From Promethearchaeota archaeon (GTDB taxonomy: Archaea > Asgardarchaeota > Lokiarchaeia > Sigyniarchaeales > SOKP01), in assembly GCA_019058295.1 (NCBI GenBank), contig JAHPZI010000030.1:62001-126000 (forward strand): a DNA stretch of 64,000 nucleotides. Reading direction: 5' to 3'. The position numbers and the translations under genes are program-made. The first letter of the stretch is position 1. Every line of letters begins with the position of its first letter. Under the pieces are notes generated by a model. It saw nothing but the letters and a program-made list of their open reading frames with translations. It was not told where the DNA came from and searched no databases. This document shows positions 9,219-17,586 of this stretch, in pieces.

Positions 9219-10457
9219 ATGGATAAAAAAGAAATTTTTTTAAAAAACGATTTTACGCTAATTAAAGAAGGTTCTGCAAATTTTTACATTCATGTTGCTG
9301 ATATTCCATCAAAATCAATGAAAGTTTTTTACAATAAAAAGATGGAAATTAATCGTGATCTCTCCTGTTTGGCTGTTAATGCGTATAGACATTTATTTAA
9401 TCAAAAGAACCTCGTTATTGTAGATTGTATGGCAGCTTCTGGAATCAGCTCTCTTAGAATGATAAAAGAGTGTAATGATATAAAAAAGATTTTCATTAAC
9501 GATATAAATCCAGTAGCAGTTGATTTAATACATAAAAATATTAAACTTAATAAAATAAATGGAAAATCTCCTGAAATAATAATAAGTCAAAAAGACGCAA
9601 ATTTATTATTTTCTGAAATAACTCAAAACATATGTTCTCATGTAAAAAATTCACAAAAAAGACCAAATGTTATATCAATTGATCCTTTTGGAACTCCAAA
9701 TCTCTATGTTGATGATGCTTTTAAAGCTATACAAAAAACAAACGGTTTAATGTGTATAACAGCGACCGATACAGCAGTATTATTTGGAGTAAGGCCACAG
9801 GCTTGCATTAGAAAATATATGTCTAAACCTCTTCACACTGAATATTGCAAAGAAATTGGCGCACGGATTTTAGTTCATTTCATTGCCCGCTTAGCAAATA
9901 TCAATAAACTAGGGATCATTCCGATTTTAACTTTTTATTCAAATCATTTTATTAGAGTTTTCGCTTTAACCATAAAAAATAAAAAAGAGATCTCTAAAAA
10001 TTTCATTAATTATGGATTTGTTATTCACTGCAATAAATGCGAATATCGTAAAATAATTCAAAATAATGTGTTAAAAATGCCTCATGAATGTCCAAATTGC
10101 GGTGAAAAGGAAAAATTAAATTATGCAGGCCCTCTATGGGTTGGAAAACTTCATGATGATCTTTTCATTAAGGAAATTTTAAATTTAAATAGTAAATTTA
10201 GTTATTCTAATCAAAAAAAATTAGATAAAATTCTTAATTTTGCCTTAGATGAGATTAAAATGCCCGCTCTATATTATAACATACACAAATTAAGTCAGAA
10301 ATTAAAGCTTCAAAAAGTTCCAAAAATGGAAGATCTTTTAAAAATAATTACGAAACAAGGTTATAGAGGTTCAAGAACTCATTTTGACTTTACATCAATA
10401 AAATCTGATATGAATTTAAAGCTTCTTAAAGAGTTATTATTAGAAAAGTATAGTTAA
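9219..10457 (+). CDS. trm1: tRNA (guanine26-N2)-dimethyltransferase Trm1
   Basis: A 412-residue Trm1 enzyme, which dimethylates G26 of tRNA using SAM. Typical features are the N-terminal EGSANFYI segment, VDCMAASGISSLR (SAM site), NDINPVAVDLIHKNI, and the catalytic SIDPFGTPNLYVDDA stretch. A C-terminal zinc-binding region has two CxxC pairs (HCNKCEY and CPNCGE). I use the ATG at 9219; a TTG two codons upstream is possible. The downstream FtsJ gene begins on the base after this stop codon, so the two RNA methyltransferases are translationally coupled. The three tRNAs elsewhere in this window are plausible substrates. Confidence 0.9.
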   Translation: MDKKEIFLKNDFTLIKEGSANFYIHVADIPSKSMKVFYNKKMEINRDLSCLAVNAYRHLFNQKNLVIVDCMAASGISSLRMIKECNDIKKIFINDINPVAVDLIHKNIKLNKINGKSPEIIISQKDANLLFSEITQNICSHVKNSQKRPNVISIDPFGTPNLYVDDAFKAIQKTNGLMCITATDTAVLFGVRPQACIRKYMSKPLHTEYCKEIGARILVHFIARLANINKLGIIPILTFYSNHFIRVFALTIKNKKEISKNFINYGFVIHCNKCEYRKIIQNNVLKMPHECPNCGEKEKLNYAGPLWVGKLHDDLFIKEILNLNSKFSYSNQKKLDKILNFALDEIKMPALYYNIHKLSQKLKLQKVPKMEDLLKIITKQGYRGSRTHFDFTSIKSDMNLKLLKELLLEKYS

Positions 10458-11102
10458 ATGGTGAATAAGATATCAAAAAGTCCTAAGTTTCATAAAAGGG
10501 ATCCGGATTATAAAAAAGCTAAAAAAGAAGGATATAGAGCACGTTCAGCCTTTAAATTACTTGATATTCAGAAAAAATTTAATATTTTTAAAAGGGCATT
10601 TTATATTTTAGATATTGGAAGCACACCAGGTTCTTGGCTTCAAGTAGCTAAAAAATTTGCTCAAGAAAATTTAGAAAAATATAATGACGAGCATTATCAT
10701 AGAGATCATTTTAAAATAATGGGTGTTGATACAAAAAAAATAACACCAATAGAGAATGTAAAAATTGTGAAAATGGATGCGACATTACCCGAATTTCAAG
10801 AAGAACTCGTATCATATTTTCACGATAAATTAGATCTTATCCTCTCGGATGCCTCAATTCAGAAATCTGGCAATAAATTCAGCGACCAAATAAGGCAAGT
10901 TAATCTCTGCCATAAAATTCTCAACCTTGCTAAAAGAAATTTAAAATTCAAAGGTTATTTTGTCGTTAAAGTTTTTCAAGGCCAAGATTTTAATATTTTT
11001 CTTAAAACAATAAAAAAATCTCTATATGTAAAATCTTATAAACCTAAATCTTCCCGAAAAAGCAGTAATGAGATTTATTTAATCGGTCAGAAAAAAAAAT
11101 AA
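10458..11102 (+). CDS. FtsJ/RrmJ-family RNA ribose 2'-O-methyltransferase
   Basis: A 214-residue FtsJ-family SAM methyltransferase. The expected K-D-K-E tetrad is visible: Lys in RSAFKLL near residue 32, Asp in LILSDAS near residue 133, Lys in YFVVKVFQG near residue 172, and Glu in SSNEIYLIG near residue 208. The SAM-binding loop is ILDIGSTPGSW. Bacterial RrmJ/RlmE methylates the ribose of a uridine in 23S rRNA, and archaeal homologues are presumed to act on the same region. An insertion after the SAM loop (EKYNDEHYHRDHF) is longer than in RrmJ. The start ATG follows the trm1 stop without a gap. Confidence 0.88.
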   Translation: MVNKISKSPKFHKRDPDYKKAKKEGYRARSAFKLLDIQKKFNIFKRAFYILDIGSTPGSWLQVAKKFAQENLEKYNDEHYHRDHFKIMGVDTKKITPIENVKIVKMDATLPEFQEELVSYFHDKLDLILSDASIQKSGNKFSDQIRQVNLCHKILNLAKRNLKFKGYFVVKVFQGQDFNIFLKTIKKSLYVKSYKPKSSRKSSNEIYLIGQKKK

Positions 11103-11104
11103 AT

Positions 11105-11776
11105 TTAATCTACACCAGATTCCAATCTATCCATAATATCATCAAAGTTAACGTTATACTTTTGTTTTTTCAGTGAAAGGGCAATCCATTGACTAAGGAA
11201 TGGGCAATGTTCTGGATTAAATTGGTCCAAATTTGTATCATTACATTTGTCTATGAACGGACAAATAAAACAAGGTTGACGAGAAAACAAATTCCAAATG
11301 AAATCATCCTCTTTATTATTAATTTTTTGTGCTTTAACTTTAACCTCATTAGAGTAATCTTCGATTGAGCTTATTTTTTTTGTCCAAGAACTACTCACGA
11401 GCTCACGACGAATCTTTATTTTTAATTGCAATGCTAGTATATCTAAAATGTTTTCTAATTCATTACGATTTTTATTAGTAAGTTTTTGAAGATCCTCAAG
11501 ATACAGTGATTTTTGTTTATTAATTATCTCAAGTACCATTTTCTCGTCTTTTCTTAAGGAACGCTTTAAAATCTTTTTTGTTTCCTCCATTCTTTCAATA
11601 TGGCGTTCTACATCGGATTTATCCTCTGTTGCTCCTTCTATCCTCTCCTTAATTTTACATTTGTGCCGACTAAGATATGCAAAGGATTTTCCGCAGTATT
11701 GACAAGTTTCTTTTTTTTTCTTTGCCAATTGCTCAACTCTCTTTATTATGATTTGTATAGTAGTTAATTTTTCCAT
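11105..11776 (-). CDS. RPC34/RPC39-like protein with Fe-S-type cysteine set
   Basis: A 223-residue protein with three parts. The N-terminus has a CCHC zinc-finger-like set (C25, C28, H38, C40). The middle, about residues 75-130, is helical and compatible with a winged helix. The C-terminus has C169-x2-C172-x5-C178-x12-C191 in the context PCFICPF...NPEHCPFLSQW, which closely resembles the [4Fe-4S] site of eukaryotic RNA polymerase III subunit RPC39/RPC34 (CGxCPVFDDC...SPSNCIYMTEW). RPC39 works in promoter opening and TFIIIB recruitment; archaeal homologues are known. The extra N-terminal zinc finger is unusual. It converges on ftsJ and is followed upstream by a divergent RecA-like gene. A transcription role is inferred from homology. 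Confidence 0.7.
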   Translation of the reverse strand: MEKLTTIQIIIKRVEQLAKKKKETCQYCGKSFAYLSRHKCKIKERIEGATEDKSDVERHIERMEETKKILKRSLRKDEKMVLEIINKQKSLYLEDLQKLTNKNRNELENILDILALQLKIKIRRELVSSSWTKKISSIEDYSNEVKVKAQKINNKEDDFIWNLFSRQPCFICPFIDKCNDTNLDQFNPEHCPFLSQWIALSLKKQKYNVNFDDIMDRLESGVD

Positions 11777-11896
11777 TTTAATTTTTGCTTTTAATAAATG
11801 TATTCTAAGCAGTATTTTATTGAATTATAGAATTTTATAAATATAGTAAAAATAAATACTATTGTAAACAGATAATAATAGGAGTATAAATTAAAA

Positions 11897-12724
11897 ATGG
11901 ATTTAACTGAAACTTTAAACATCAATAAAGAGAGAGTAATTCCATCAGAGTTTATATTAAATGAAATTCAAAATAGTAAAAATTTACAATATATACTTCC
12001 TTTAGGTTTAAAAAATTTTGATAAATCAATTTTGAATAGAGGATTTCATCCTAATAAAAAATATCTTATTTTTGGAGCAAATAAATCTGGAAAAACTCAA
12101 TTTTGTTATCAAGTTTGTGTTCAAGCGTTTAAGCTTTTTTCAAAAGAGTTAGGTTATTCAAAAAAAGATAATATTAAATTTACCTATTATCTTGATACAG
12201 AGAATACTTTTAGACCAGAGAGAATAAAACAAATCGCAATAGCAATGAATTTGGATTATTTTAAGATATTCAAAAGCATAAATGTGGCAAAATTAATGAG
12301 TAATTATGCTTTACTGCTAAAATTAAAAGAAATAGAAGAACAAGAACAATTACAGAATGTAAGAGTGCTTATAATCGATTCAATCAATAAATATTATAGA
12401 TCTGAACAAGGAAATAAAGAAATTTCATATTATAATACTAGAAAAACTTTTTTAAAAATTTTAAAAATAATTGACGATCTTACTGAGAAATTTAACTTGA
12501 TCACTATAATAACAGCTCAAGTAGCTCCAAATTTTATTGATGACGCAATCATTAGAGATATACCCGTAGGAAATCAGTATTTAAATCATTTTTTCTCAGA
12601 ATACTTATATTTAAGTCTCAAAGCTGATAAAAACTATATTCATCTTCTTAATTCGCAATTGCTCCCTGAGACTAAAGTGTCTTTTAAAATTACAACTAAT
12701 GGAATTGAAGATCTTAAGATTTAG
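11897..12724 (+). CDS. RadA/RadB-related RecA-fold ATPase
   Basis: A 275-residue RecA-superfamily ATPase, distinct from the RadB-like gene at 8499. Walker A is FGANKSGKTQF (about residues 57-67), a YYLDTENTFRPERI motif follows as in RadA, and Walker B is VRVLIIDSINKYYR near residue 160. A TAQVAPN strand corresponds to the RadA sensor region. There is no N-terminal HhH domain, and the first 35 residues are unique. It could assist RadA in strand exchange or serve another ATP-dependent regulatory role; the two divergent copies within 4 kb suggest specialised paralogues. The A-T-rich leader upstream contains a TATA-like stretch, but no promoter is certain. Confidence 0.65.
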   Translation: MDLTETLNINKERVIPSEFILNEIQNSKNLQYILPLGLKNFDKSILNRGFHPNKKYLIFGANKSGKTQFCYQVCVQAFKLFSKELGYSKKDNIKFTYYLDTENTFRPERIKQIAIAMNLDYFKIFKSINVAKLMSNYALLLKLKEIEEQEQLQNVRVLIIDSINKYYRSEQGNKEISYYNTRKTFLKILKIIDDLTEKFNLITIITAQVAPNFIDDAIIRDIPVGNQYLNHFFSEYLYLSLKADKNYIHLLNSQLLPETKVSFKITTNGIEDLKI

Positions 12725-12733
12725 CATAATAAA

Positions 12734-13564
12734 TTATTCAAGTATCAATTTCTTAAACTCTTCTATCGAAATATATTTGAATTTCTTAGATATAACCTTG
12801 GAATTAACAAAATAAATCTCATTTTTAATTTTTTTTATAATCATCTCAATCAATTCTACCGCATATTGTAGCTTTTTAAGTTTAATTGGATTAGCTTTTT
12901 GATTATCTGTCATTTCTGGCTTAGAATATCTACCTATATCTTCTCCAAAATCCATACCAATAAGAAATAGATTTTGCTCTGGTAGAAGTAATGATCGTAA
13001 AAAATAGAGAATTCTATCCCCATCTGTGAACCCACCGGCAGTAATTATATTATTCAAAGACTTTGCTTGAGTTGTACCAATAATCTTTTCAAAATTTAAT
13101 ATATCTTCTTTAAATTCTCTAATTTTATCCATATTATCTCCATGAGCATGAACTACAACAAAATCAGAATAATTAAATTCACTTTTAGTAATCCCATCTA
13201 AATCTGTGAAGATTGCATCAATGGGAATACCCTCCTCTTTTAATAATACAGAGGCACCATCAGCAGCTAAATTAACGCAATTATTAAGCAATTTATTACC
13301 TTTTTCTCTCATTAAATTTTTTACAGTGATTTCCAGAGATGGACCGCATCCGTAAATTAATATAGAGGCTCTACTCTGAATAGCATTTTTAAAAGAATTT
13401 AAGGTTGTTCCAAGTTTCCAGTTCTTACCTTTTTTGCTTAGGATTTCTGATAATAAATCACGTGCTTTATAATCTTTTTTCACATCAAATTTGAAATCTT
13501 TAGTGATTTTTTGATACCAATGCTTAAATTCAGAGTAATAGTCAACTTGTTCTTTAAGAGTCAA
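12734..13564 (-). CDS. mptE: MptE-like 6-hydroxymethyl-7,8-dihydropterin pyrophosphokinase
   Basis: A 276-residue DUF115-family protein corresponding to archaeal MptE, which transfers pyrophosphate from ATP to 6-hydroxymethyl-7,8-dihydropterin in tetrahydromethanopterin or folate synthesis. Conserved blocks include IYGCGPSLE near residue 63, NLAADGAS near residue 89, PIDAIFTDLDGI near residue 106, VVHAHGDNM near residue 127 and TAGGFTDGDR near residue 165. Length is slightly above the usual 230-250 because of an N-terminal helical extension. It is convergent with the RecA-like gene (stops about 10 bases apart). No other pterin gene is in the window. Confidence 0.8.
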   Translation of the reverse strand: MTLKEQVDYYSEFKHWYQKITKDFKFDVKKDYKARDLLSEILSKKGKNWKLGTTLNSFKNAIQSRASILIYGCGPSLEITVKNLMREKGNKLLNNCVNLAADGASVLLKEEGIPIDAIFTDLDGITKSEFNYSDFVVVHAHGDNMDKIREFKEDILNFEKIIGTTQAKSLNNIITAGGFTDGDRILYFLRSLLLPEQNLFLIGMDFGEDIGRYSKPEMTDNQKANPIKLKKLQYAVELIEMIIKKIKNEIYFVNSKVISKKFKYISIEEFKKLILE

Positions 13565-13684
13565 TATCTTTTAATAGATTTTGTATTTTGAATTTTAAAA
13601 CAATAAATTTTAATTTCTAATATTATTAAAAAAACATATCATTACTAATTAATAACTTATAAGTTAAAAAAAAATGTGATTTAT

Positions 13685-14095
13685 ATGGGAAAAGAATCAT
13701 ATCTCTGTACAAAAACTCACCAATGGTGGGATCCTGACTCAAAAAAAGTCGGTATAACTGATTTTGCTCAAGAACAACTTGGTGAAATCAGTTTTGTTGA
13801 TGTAGAAGGAATTGATGGAGCATCCTTAAGCCAAGTACAAATGTCTGGTGATGACCCAACAAGCGATCCAATCGATTGTGTTGTTGAATCTAGTAAAGCC
13901 GTTGGTGACATTTACAGCCCTCTATCTGGTTCTGTTACATCTGTAAATTCCAATTTGATGGATGAACCAGAAAAATTAAACGAAGATCCTTATGGGGCGG
14001 GTTGGTTATTTACCCTAGATCCTTCTAATCTTGACGCTGAGAAAGGAAATTTGCTTTCGATGGCTGATTATGAAAGTTGGGTTGCTAGCAAATAA
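13685..14095 (+). CDS. gcvH: GcvH-like lipoyl carrier protein
   Basis: A 136-residue glycine cleavage H-protein-like lipoyl domain. The lipoylation site is VVESSKAVGDIYSP with K71 as the likely lipoyl lysine. The N-terminal HQWWDPDSKKVGITDFAQEQLG matches the H-protein start after a conserved TH(E/Q)W. An acidic 10-residue insertion (SGDDPTSDPI) precedes the lipoyl hairpin. I choose ATG 13685; a GTG three codons upstream is possible. No gcvT, gcvP or lipoate ligase gene is adjacent, so it may serve a distant glycine cleavage system or work as a general lipoyl carrier. Confidence 0.85.
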   Translation: MGKESYLCTKTHQWWDPDSKKVGITDFAQEQLGEISFVDVEGIDGASLSQVQMSGDDPTSDPIDCVVESSKAVGDIYSPLSGSVTSVNSNLMDEPEKLNEDPYGAGWLFTLDPSNLDAEKGNLLSMADYESWVASK

Positions 14096-14117
14096 ACTCG
14101 TTAAGGATTATAAAAAA

Positions 14118-14139
14118 TTTTTTCTTTTTTTTATTTTTA
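14118..14139 (+). terminator. T-rich intergenic stretch, possible archaeal terminator
   Basis: Just after gcvH the plus strand carries consecutive T runs interrupted by single C or A bases, which is the usual form of intrinsic termination in archaea. A run of alternating TA follows immediately and may be the promoter of the next gene. The genome is AT-rich, so this is only suggestive. Confidence 0.3.
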
Positions 14140-14152
14140 TATATATATAATA

Positions 14153-15292
14153 ATGCATGATAAATTCACTTTAGGATTAATTGTAAATCCGATTTCTGGA
14201 ATGGGAGGCTCCGTCGGTCTCAAGGGAACAGATGGTAGAGATATTTTGGAAAAAGCCATTAATCTTGGAGCTACCCCCAATGCTCTAAATAGGACAAAAG
14301 AGCTATTAAATGAATTAAAATCAGTAAAATCTAAGCTTAAGTTTATCACTTGCCCCAAATTCATGGGAGAATTAATCCTAAAAAAAATGGATTTTAATTG
14401 TGAAATTATTGAAGACCCAATTTTTAATGATATAAAGGAGATTTATGATTCCACTGCCGAGCATACAACCATTGCTGCAGAGATTATGAAAAGCATTAAA
14501 GATTTAAAACTCATTCTCTTTGTGGGCGGTGATGGAACTGCAAGAGATATCGTAAGTGCTATAGGTAAAGAAAAACCTAGTCTCGGTATTCCTGCGGGTG
14601 TAAAAGTTTACTCTAGCGTTTTTTCCATAAATCCTAGAATGGCATCATCTATTATCATTCAATTCTTATGGGATGAAATTCCTTTAAAGGAATCTGAGGT
14701 TTTAGATATTGATGAGGACGAATATAGAAAAGGAAAATTGGTTTCAAAACTTTATGGACATTTACTTACCCCCTATAATCCAGATTATTTGCAATATTCT
14801 AAGATTGGTTCTCCTCATTCTGATTTAAATAATCAAGAGCGAATTGCTAAAAGAATTGTTGAATCTTTTGAAAAAGACGTTTATTATTTAATAGGACCAG
14901 GAACAACTACAAAAGCTATTACAGATAGATTAAATCAGAAAAAAACTGTTCTAGGAATAGACTTGCTTTTAAATAATAAAATTATAACACAAGATCTTAA
15001 CGAACAGCAAATATTAACTTATATTAAAGACAAAAAGATAAAAATAATTGTATCTTTAATAGGAAGGCAAGGTTTTCTTTTTGGAAGAGGTAATTTACAA
15101 TTTTCACCAATTATTTTAAAAAAAATTGGTCCTCAGAATATAATTATTCTCTCTACTAAGTATAAACTTCAAAATATTCCTAATCAGATTTTAAGATTAG
15201 ACACTCGATCCGCTGAATTGGATGAAAAAATGAGAGGATTTTATAAAGTTCTTGTAGATTACGATGATATAAAAATTTGTAAAGCTGAATGA
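14153..15292 (+). CDS. ATP-NAD kinase-family (AcoX/NAD kinase-like) protein
   Basis: A 379-residue protein of the ATP-NAD/AcoX kinase family. It starts with LGLIVNPISGMGGSVGLKGTDG, the usual opening of this archaeal/bacterial branch, and contains the diagnostic LFVGGDGTARDI motif near residue 125, followed by GIPAGVKVYSSVFSINP. The C-terminal domain has a YLIGPGTTTKAI loop. NAD kinases phosphorylate NAD to NADP; members of this long branch are annotated as NAD kinases or as acetoin-catabolism AcoX, and substrate is not certain. It is the next gene after gcvH on the same strand but separated by a probable terminator. Confidence 0.75.
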   Translation: MHDKFTLGLIVNPISGMGGSVGLKGTDGRDILEKAINLGATPNALNRTKELLNELKSVKSKLKFITCPKFMGELILKKMDFNCEIIEDPIFNDIKEIYDSTAEHTTIAAEIMKSIKDLKLILFVGGDGTARDIVSAIGKEKPSLGIPAGVKVYSSVFSINPRMASSIIIQFLWDEIPLKESEVLDIDEDEYRKGKLVSKLYGHLLTPYNPDYLQYSKIGSPHSDLNNQERIAKRIVESFEKDVYYLIGPGTTTKAITDRLNQKKTVLGIDLLLNNKIITQDLNEQQILTYIKDKKIKIIVSLIGRQGFLFGRGNLQFSPIILKKIGPQNIIILSTKYKLQNIPNQILRLDTRSAELDEKMRGFYKVLVDYDDIKICKAE

Positions 15293-15327
15293 GTTCTAAT
15301 TTTAATAAAAATAAAAAATTTTAACTA

Positions 15328-15840
15328 TTAGAACGGATCATTCCCAGTTTTAACAGCAATCATATATTGTAAAGCTAAAAAAGTTACGAAGATCATAATT
15401 ACACCAAGAACCAGAATTCTTAAAGCCATTGTCCGATTAAACGAGTGTTTTGAAGCTTGATAAAGCAAGAGGAACCCAGTCGAAGAAAGAAAAATAAGAA
15501 TTGATGCTACTATCCCTTCAATAATGAATGAATCGTGTATACTCGCATAAAGAAAAATTGGTTCTCCTTTACTATCTGCTCCCAGCGCAGGAGGCTTCCT
15601 ATAAATCAAGTATACTATGCCTGTTTGAAGTACAAATAGTATTATATAAATAACGATAATACCCAATGTTTTTGATGGAGTAGGTACAGTTATACCTCGA
15701 TGCTTTAATCTAGGGAAAACAATTTTAGGTCTTCTAAGTTTTTTTCCAAAGATCCATGGCGTGCGCTTTCTGATTTTTTCCGCTATTGTTTCTGACCCGC
15801 TAATGTCTTTCTTTTCCTTTATTCTCTCGAACTTGGACAT
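15328..15840 (-). CDS. OSTC/Ost3-like membrane protein (oligosaccharyltransferase accessory subunit)
   Basis: A 170-residue membrane protein with a basic cytosolic N-terminus (about 55 residues) and three membrane helices at about residues 58-80, 104-128 and 137-160. Its layout and short motifs parallel eukaryotic OSTC/DC2: a PS-x-T/L-x3-Y first helix ending in YLIYRKPPALG (OSTC has a PPSVG turn), then SFIIEGIVAS (OSTC: QYIMEGLASS), then GFLLL and a third helix ending in LQYMI. OSTC is part of STT3A oligosaccharyltransferase and contacts the Sec61 channel. Asgard genomes are known to encode Ost3/6-like subunits. The resemblance is read by eye, so a profile comparison should decide between OSTC and Ost3/6. 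Confidence 0.6.
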   Translation of the reverse strand: MSKFERIKEKKDISGSETIAEKIRKRTPWIFGKKLRRPKIVFPRLKHRGITVPTPSKTLGIIVIYIILFVLQTGIVYLIYRKPPALGADSKGEPIFLYASIHDSFIIEGIVASILIFLSSTGFLLLYQASKHSFNRTMALRILVLGVIMIFVTFLALQYMIAVKTGNDPF

Positions 15841-15981
15841 CGTTTGATAAAAAAACGTATAAGCGTTTTTGATAAATTATCGCTTAAAATTAATTATTAA
15901 TTTTTTATAAATATTCTAAATAAATAATTGTATTCAAATTAATATATTTTATCAAGTAAACTGAAAAAATCTATGATAAAT

Positions 15982-17484
15982 TTAATTTATATTATCGAGT
16001 AATTTTATTAAGAAGTTCCAAAATTTCTCAACACTTTTAATTCTTAAGCGTTCATCAGGGGAATGTACTCCTTCGATGGTTGGGCCCATAGAAATTGCCT
16101 CCATTTTAGGAAATTTCTCCTTTAATATCCCACATTCTAGTCCCGCATGAATGGCGTGAACTGATGGCTCTTTAGCGAATAATTCTATGAATGTATCTTT
16201 ACAAATTTTCAACAACTTAGAGTCAAAATCGGGTTCCCACCCTGGATAGCTTCCATTATGCTCTACATTTATCCGTCTATCTGCTAAAAAGAATAACGCT
16301 TCCATTTGTTCATAGATTATTACTTTTGAGATTTCATCTAAGCTCCTCTGACTTGTTACTATTTTTAAAAAATCCTCCTGAATATCAATGGACGCTAAAT
16401 TTGTTGAGGTCTGCACCAAATTAGGAATCTTTGGATGCATTGATATTGGTCCATTTGGCATGCCATGCAGAATATAAAGCAACCTTTTCATTAACTTATT
16501 GGGGAGAATTTTTGTGTCCTTAAAACCTTCTACTTTTTCAAATTTAATCTTGATATTCGGTTCAATATTATGAAATCTTAATTTTGTTTCTTCCTTTATT
16601 TGATTAAAAAGATCAATTAATGGTAAATAATCCTCCTCAAGCAAATATAAAATTGCGTAAGCTTCTCTAGGAATTGCATTAGATCTATTACCTCCTTTAA
16701 TGAAATTTATAGCAAATTGAGTTTCTTTATTAAATTTCCACAAGAAATTGACCAGTATCTTGATCGCATTAGCTCGACCTCTATGAATATCAACACCTGA
16801 ATGTCCTCCAAGTAAACCTGTTATAGACAATTTCATTGGTATCGGATTTATTTCCATTTCTATATTTCTATGATTTATTTTAATATCTGCAATCGTCCTA
16901 ATACCTCCAGCGCACCCTATTGTAAAAGAATCATCTTCTTCAGAATCAAGATTTATAAGATATTTACCTTCTAAAAAATCCTTATCAATATTAAAAGCTC
17001 CTACCAGACCAACCTCTTCATCAACCGTGAATAAAAGCTCTAAATCTAACATATCATACGTTAATTCGCCTTTATAGATTTTTTTCATGAGAGTTAAAAT
17101 GTAAGCTATGCCAACCCCATTATCGGCACCTAAAGTTGTTCCTTCAGCAATAAGCCATTTCTCTTTATCTATTTCGATAATTTTTAATTTTAAAGGATCT
17201 TTCGAAAAATCGTGAATAATCCCCTCGTTTTTTTCGCAGACCATATCCATATGGCATTGCAATACTATTTTTAAATTATTCTCTTTTTCAATTTTTGATG
17301 GGATTTTTACAATAAGATTTCCAACTCTATCAATTTTAGTCTCAAATCCCAAATTTTTCGCTTCTTGTTGTATAAACCTTCTTATTTCCCCTTCACTACC
17401 TGAACATCTAGGAATTCTAGAAATTAGATCAAAATATTCCCAAAACTCTGATGGAGATCCTAAATCTATAAGATTTTCTATCAA
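15982..17484 (-). CDS. pepD: M20C aminoacyl-histidine dipeptidase (PepD)
   Basis: A 500-residue cytosolic non-specific dipeptidase of the M20C metallopeptidase family. Zinc ligands and catalytic residues are visible: LQCHMDMVCE near residue 80, LGADNGVGIAY near residue 120, DEEVGL with the catalytic Glu near residue 155, NLDSEEDD near residue 180, and the final HAGLECG near residue 445. Length matches bacterial PepD (about 485). It cleaves Xaa-His and other dipeptides in the cytosol. It is divergent from the gene at 17587, and a second, unrelated M20 peptidase lies at 18879. Confidence 0.9.
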   Translation of the reverse strand: MIENLIDLGSPSEFWEYFDLISRIPRCSGSEGEIRRFIQQEAKNLGFETKIDRVGNLIVKIPSKIEKENNLKIVLQCHMDMVCEKNEGIIHDFSKDPLKLKIIEIDKEKWLIAEGTTLGADNGVGIAYILTLMKKIYKGELTYDMLDLELLFTVDEEVGLVGAFNIDKDFLEGKYLINLDSEEDDSFTIGCAGGIRTIADIKINHRNIEMEINPIPMKLSITGLLGGHSGVDIHRGRANAIKILVNFLWKFNKETQFAINFIKGGNRSNAIPREAYAILYLLEEDYLPLIDLFNQIKEETKLRFHNIEPNIKIKFEKVEGFKDTKILPNKLMKRLLYILHGMPNGPISMHPKIPNLVQTSTNLASIDIQEDFLKIVTSQRSLDEISKVIIYEQMEALFFLADRRINVEHNGSYPGWEPDFDSKLLKICKDTFIELFAKEPSVHAIHAGLECGILKEKFPKMEAISMGPTIEGVHSPDERLRIKSVEKFWNFLIKLLDNIN

Positions 17485-17586
17485 AGATATCGCTACCTAT
17501 GAAAATATAAATATGTATCAATTTATATTATTTATAACATAATTTTTAAGAATATTCCTTTTAATTTTAATGAGATTGACAAAAAA

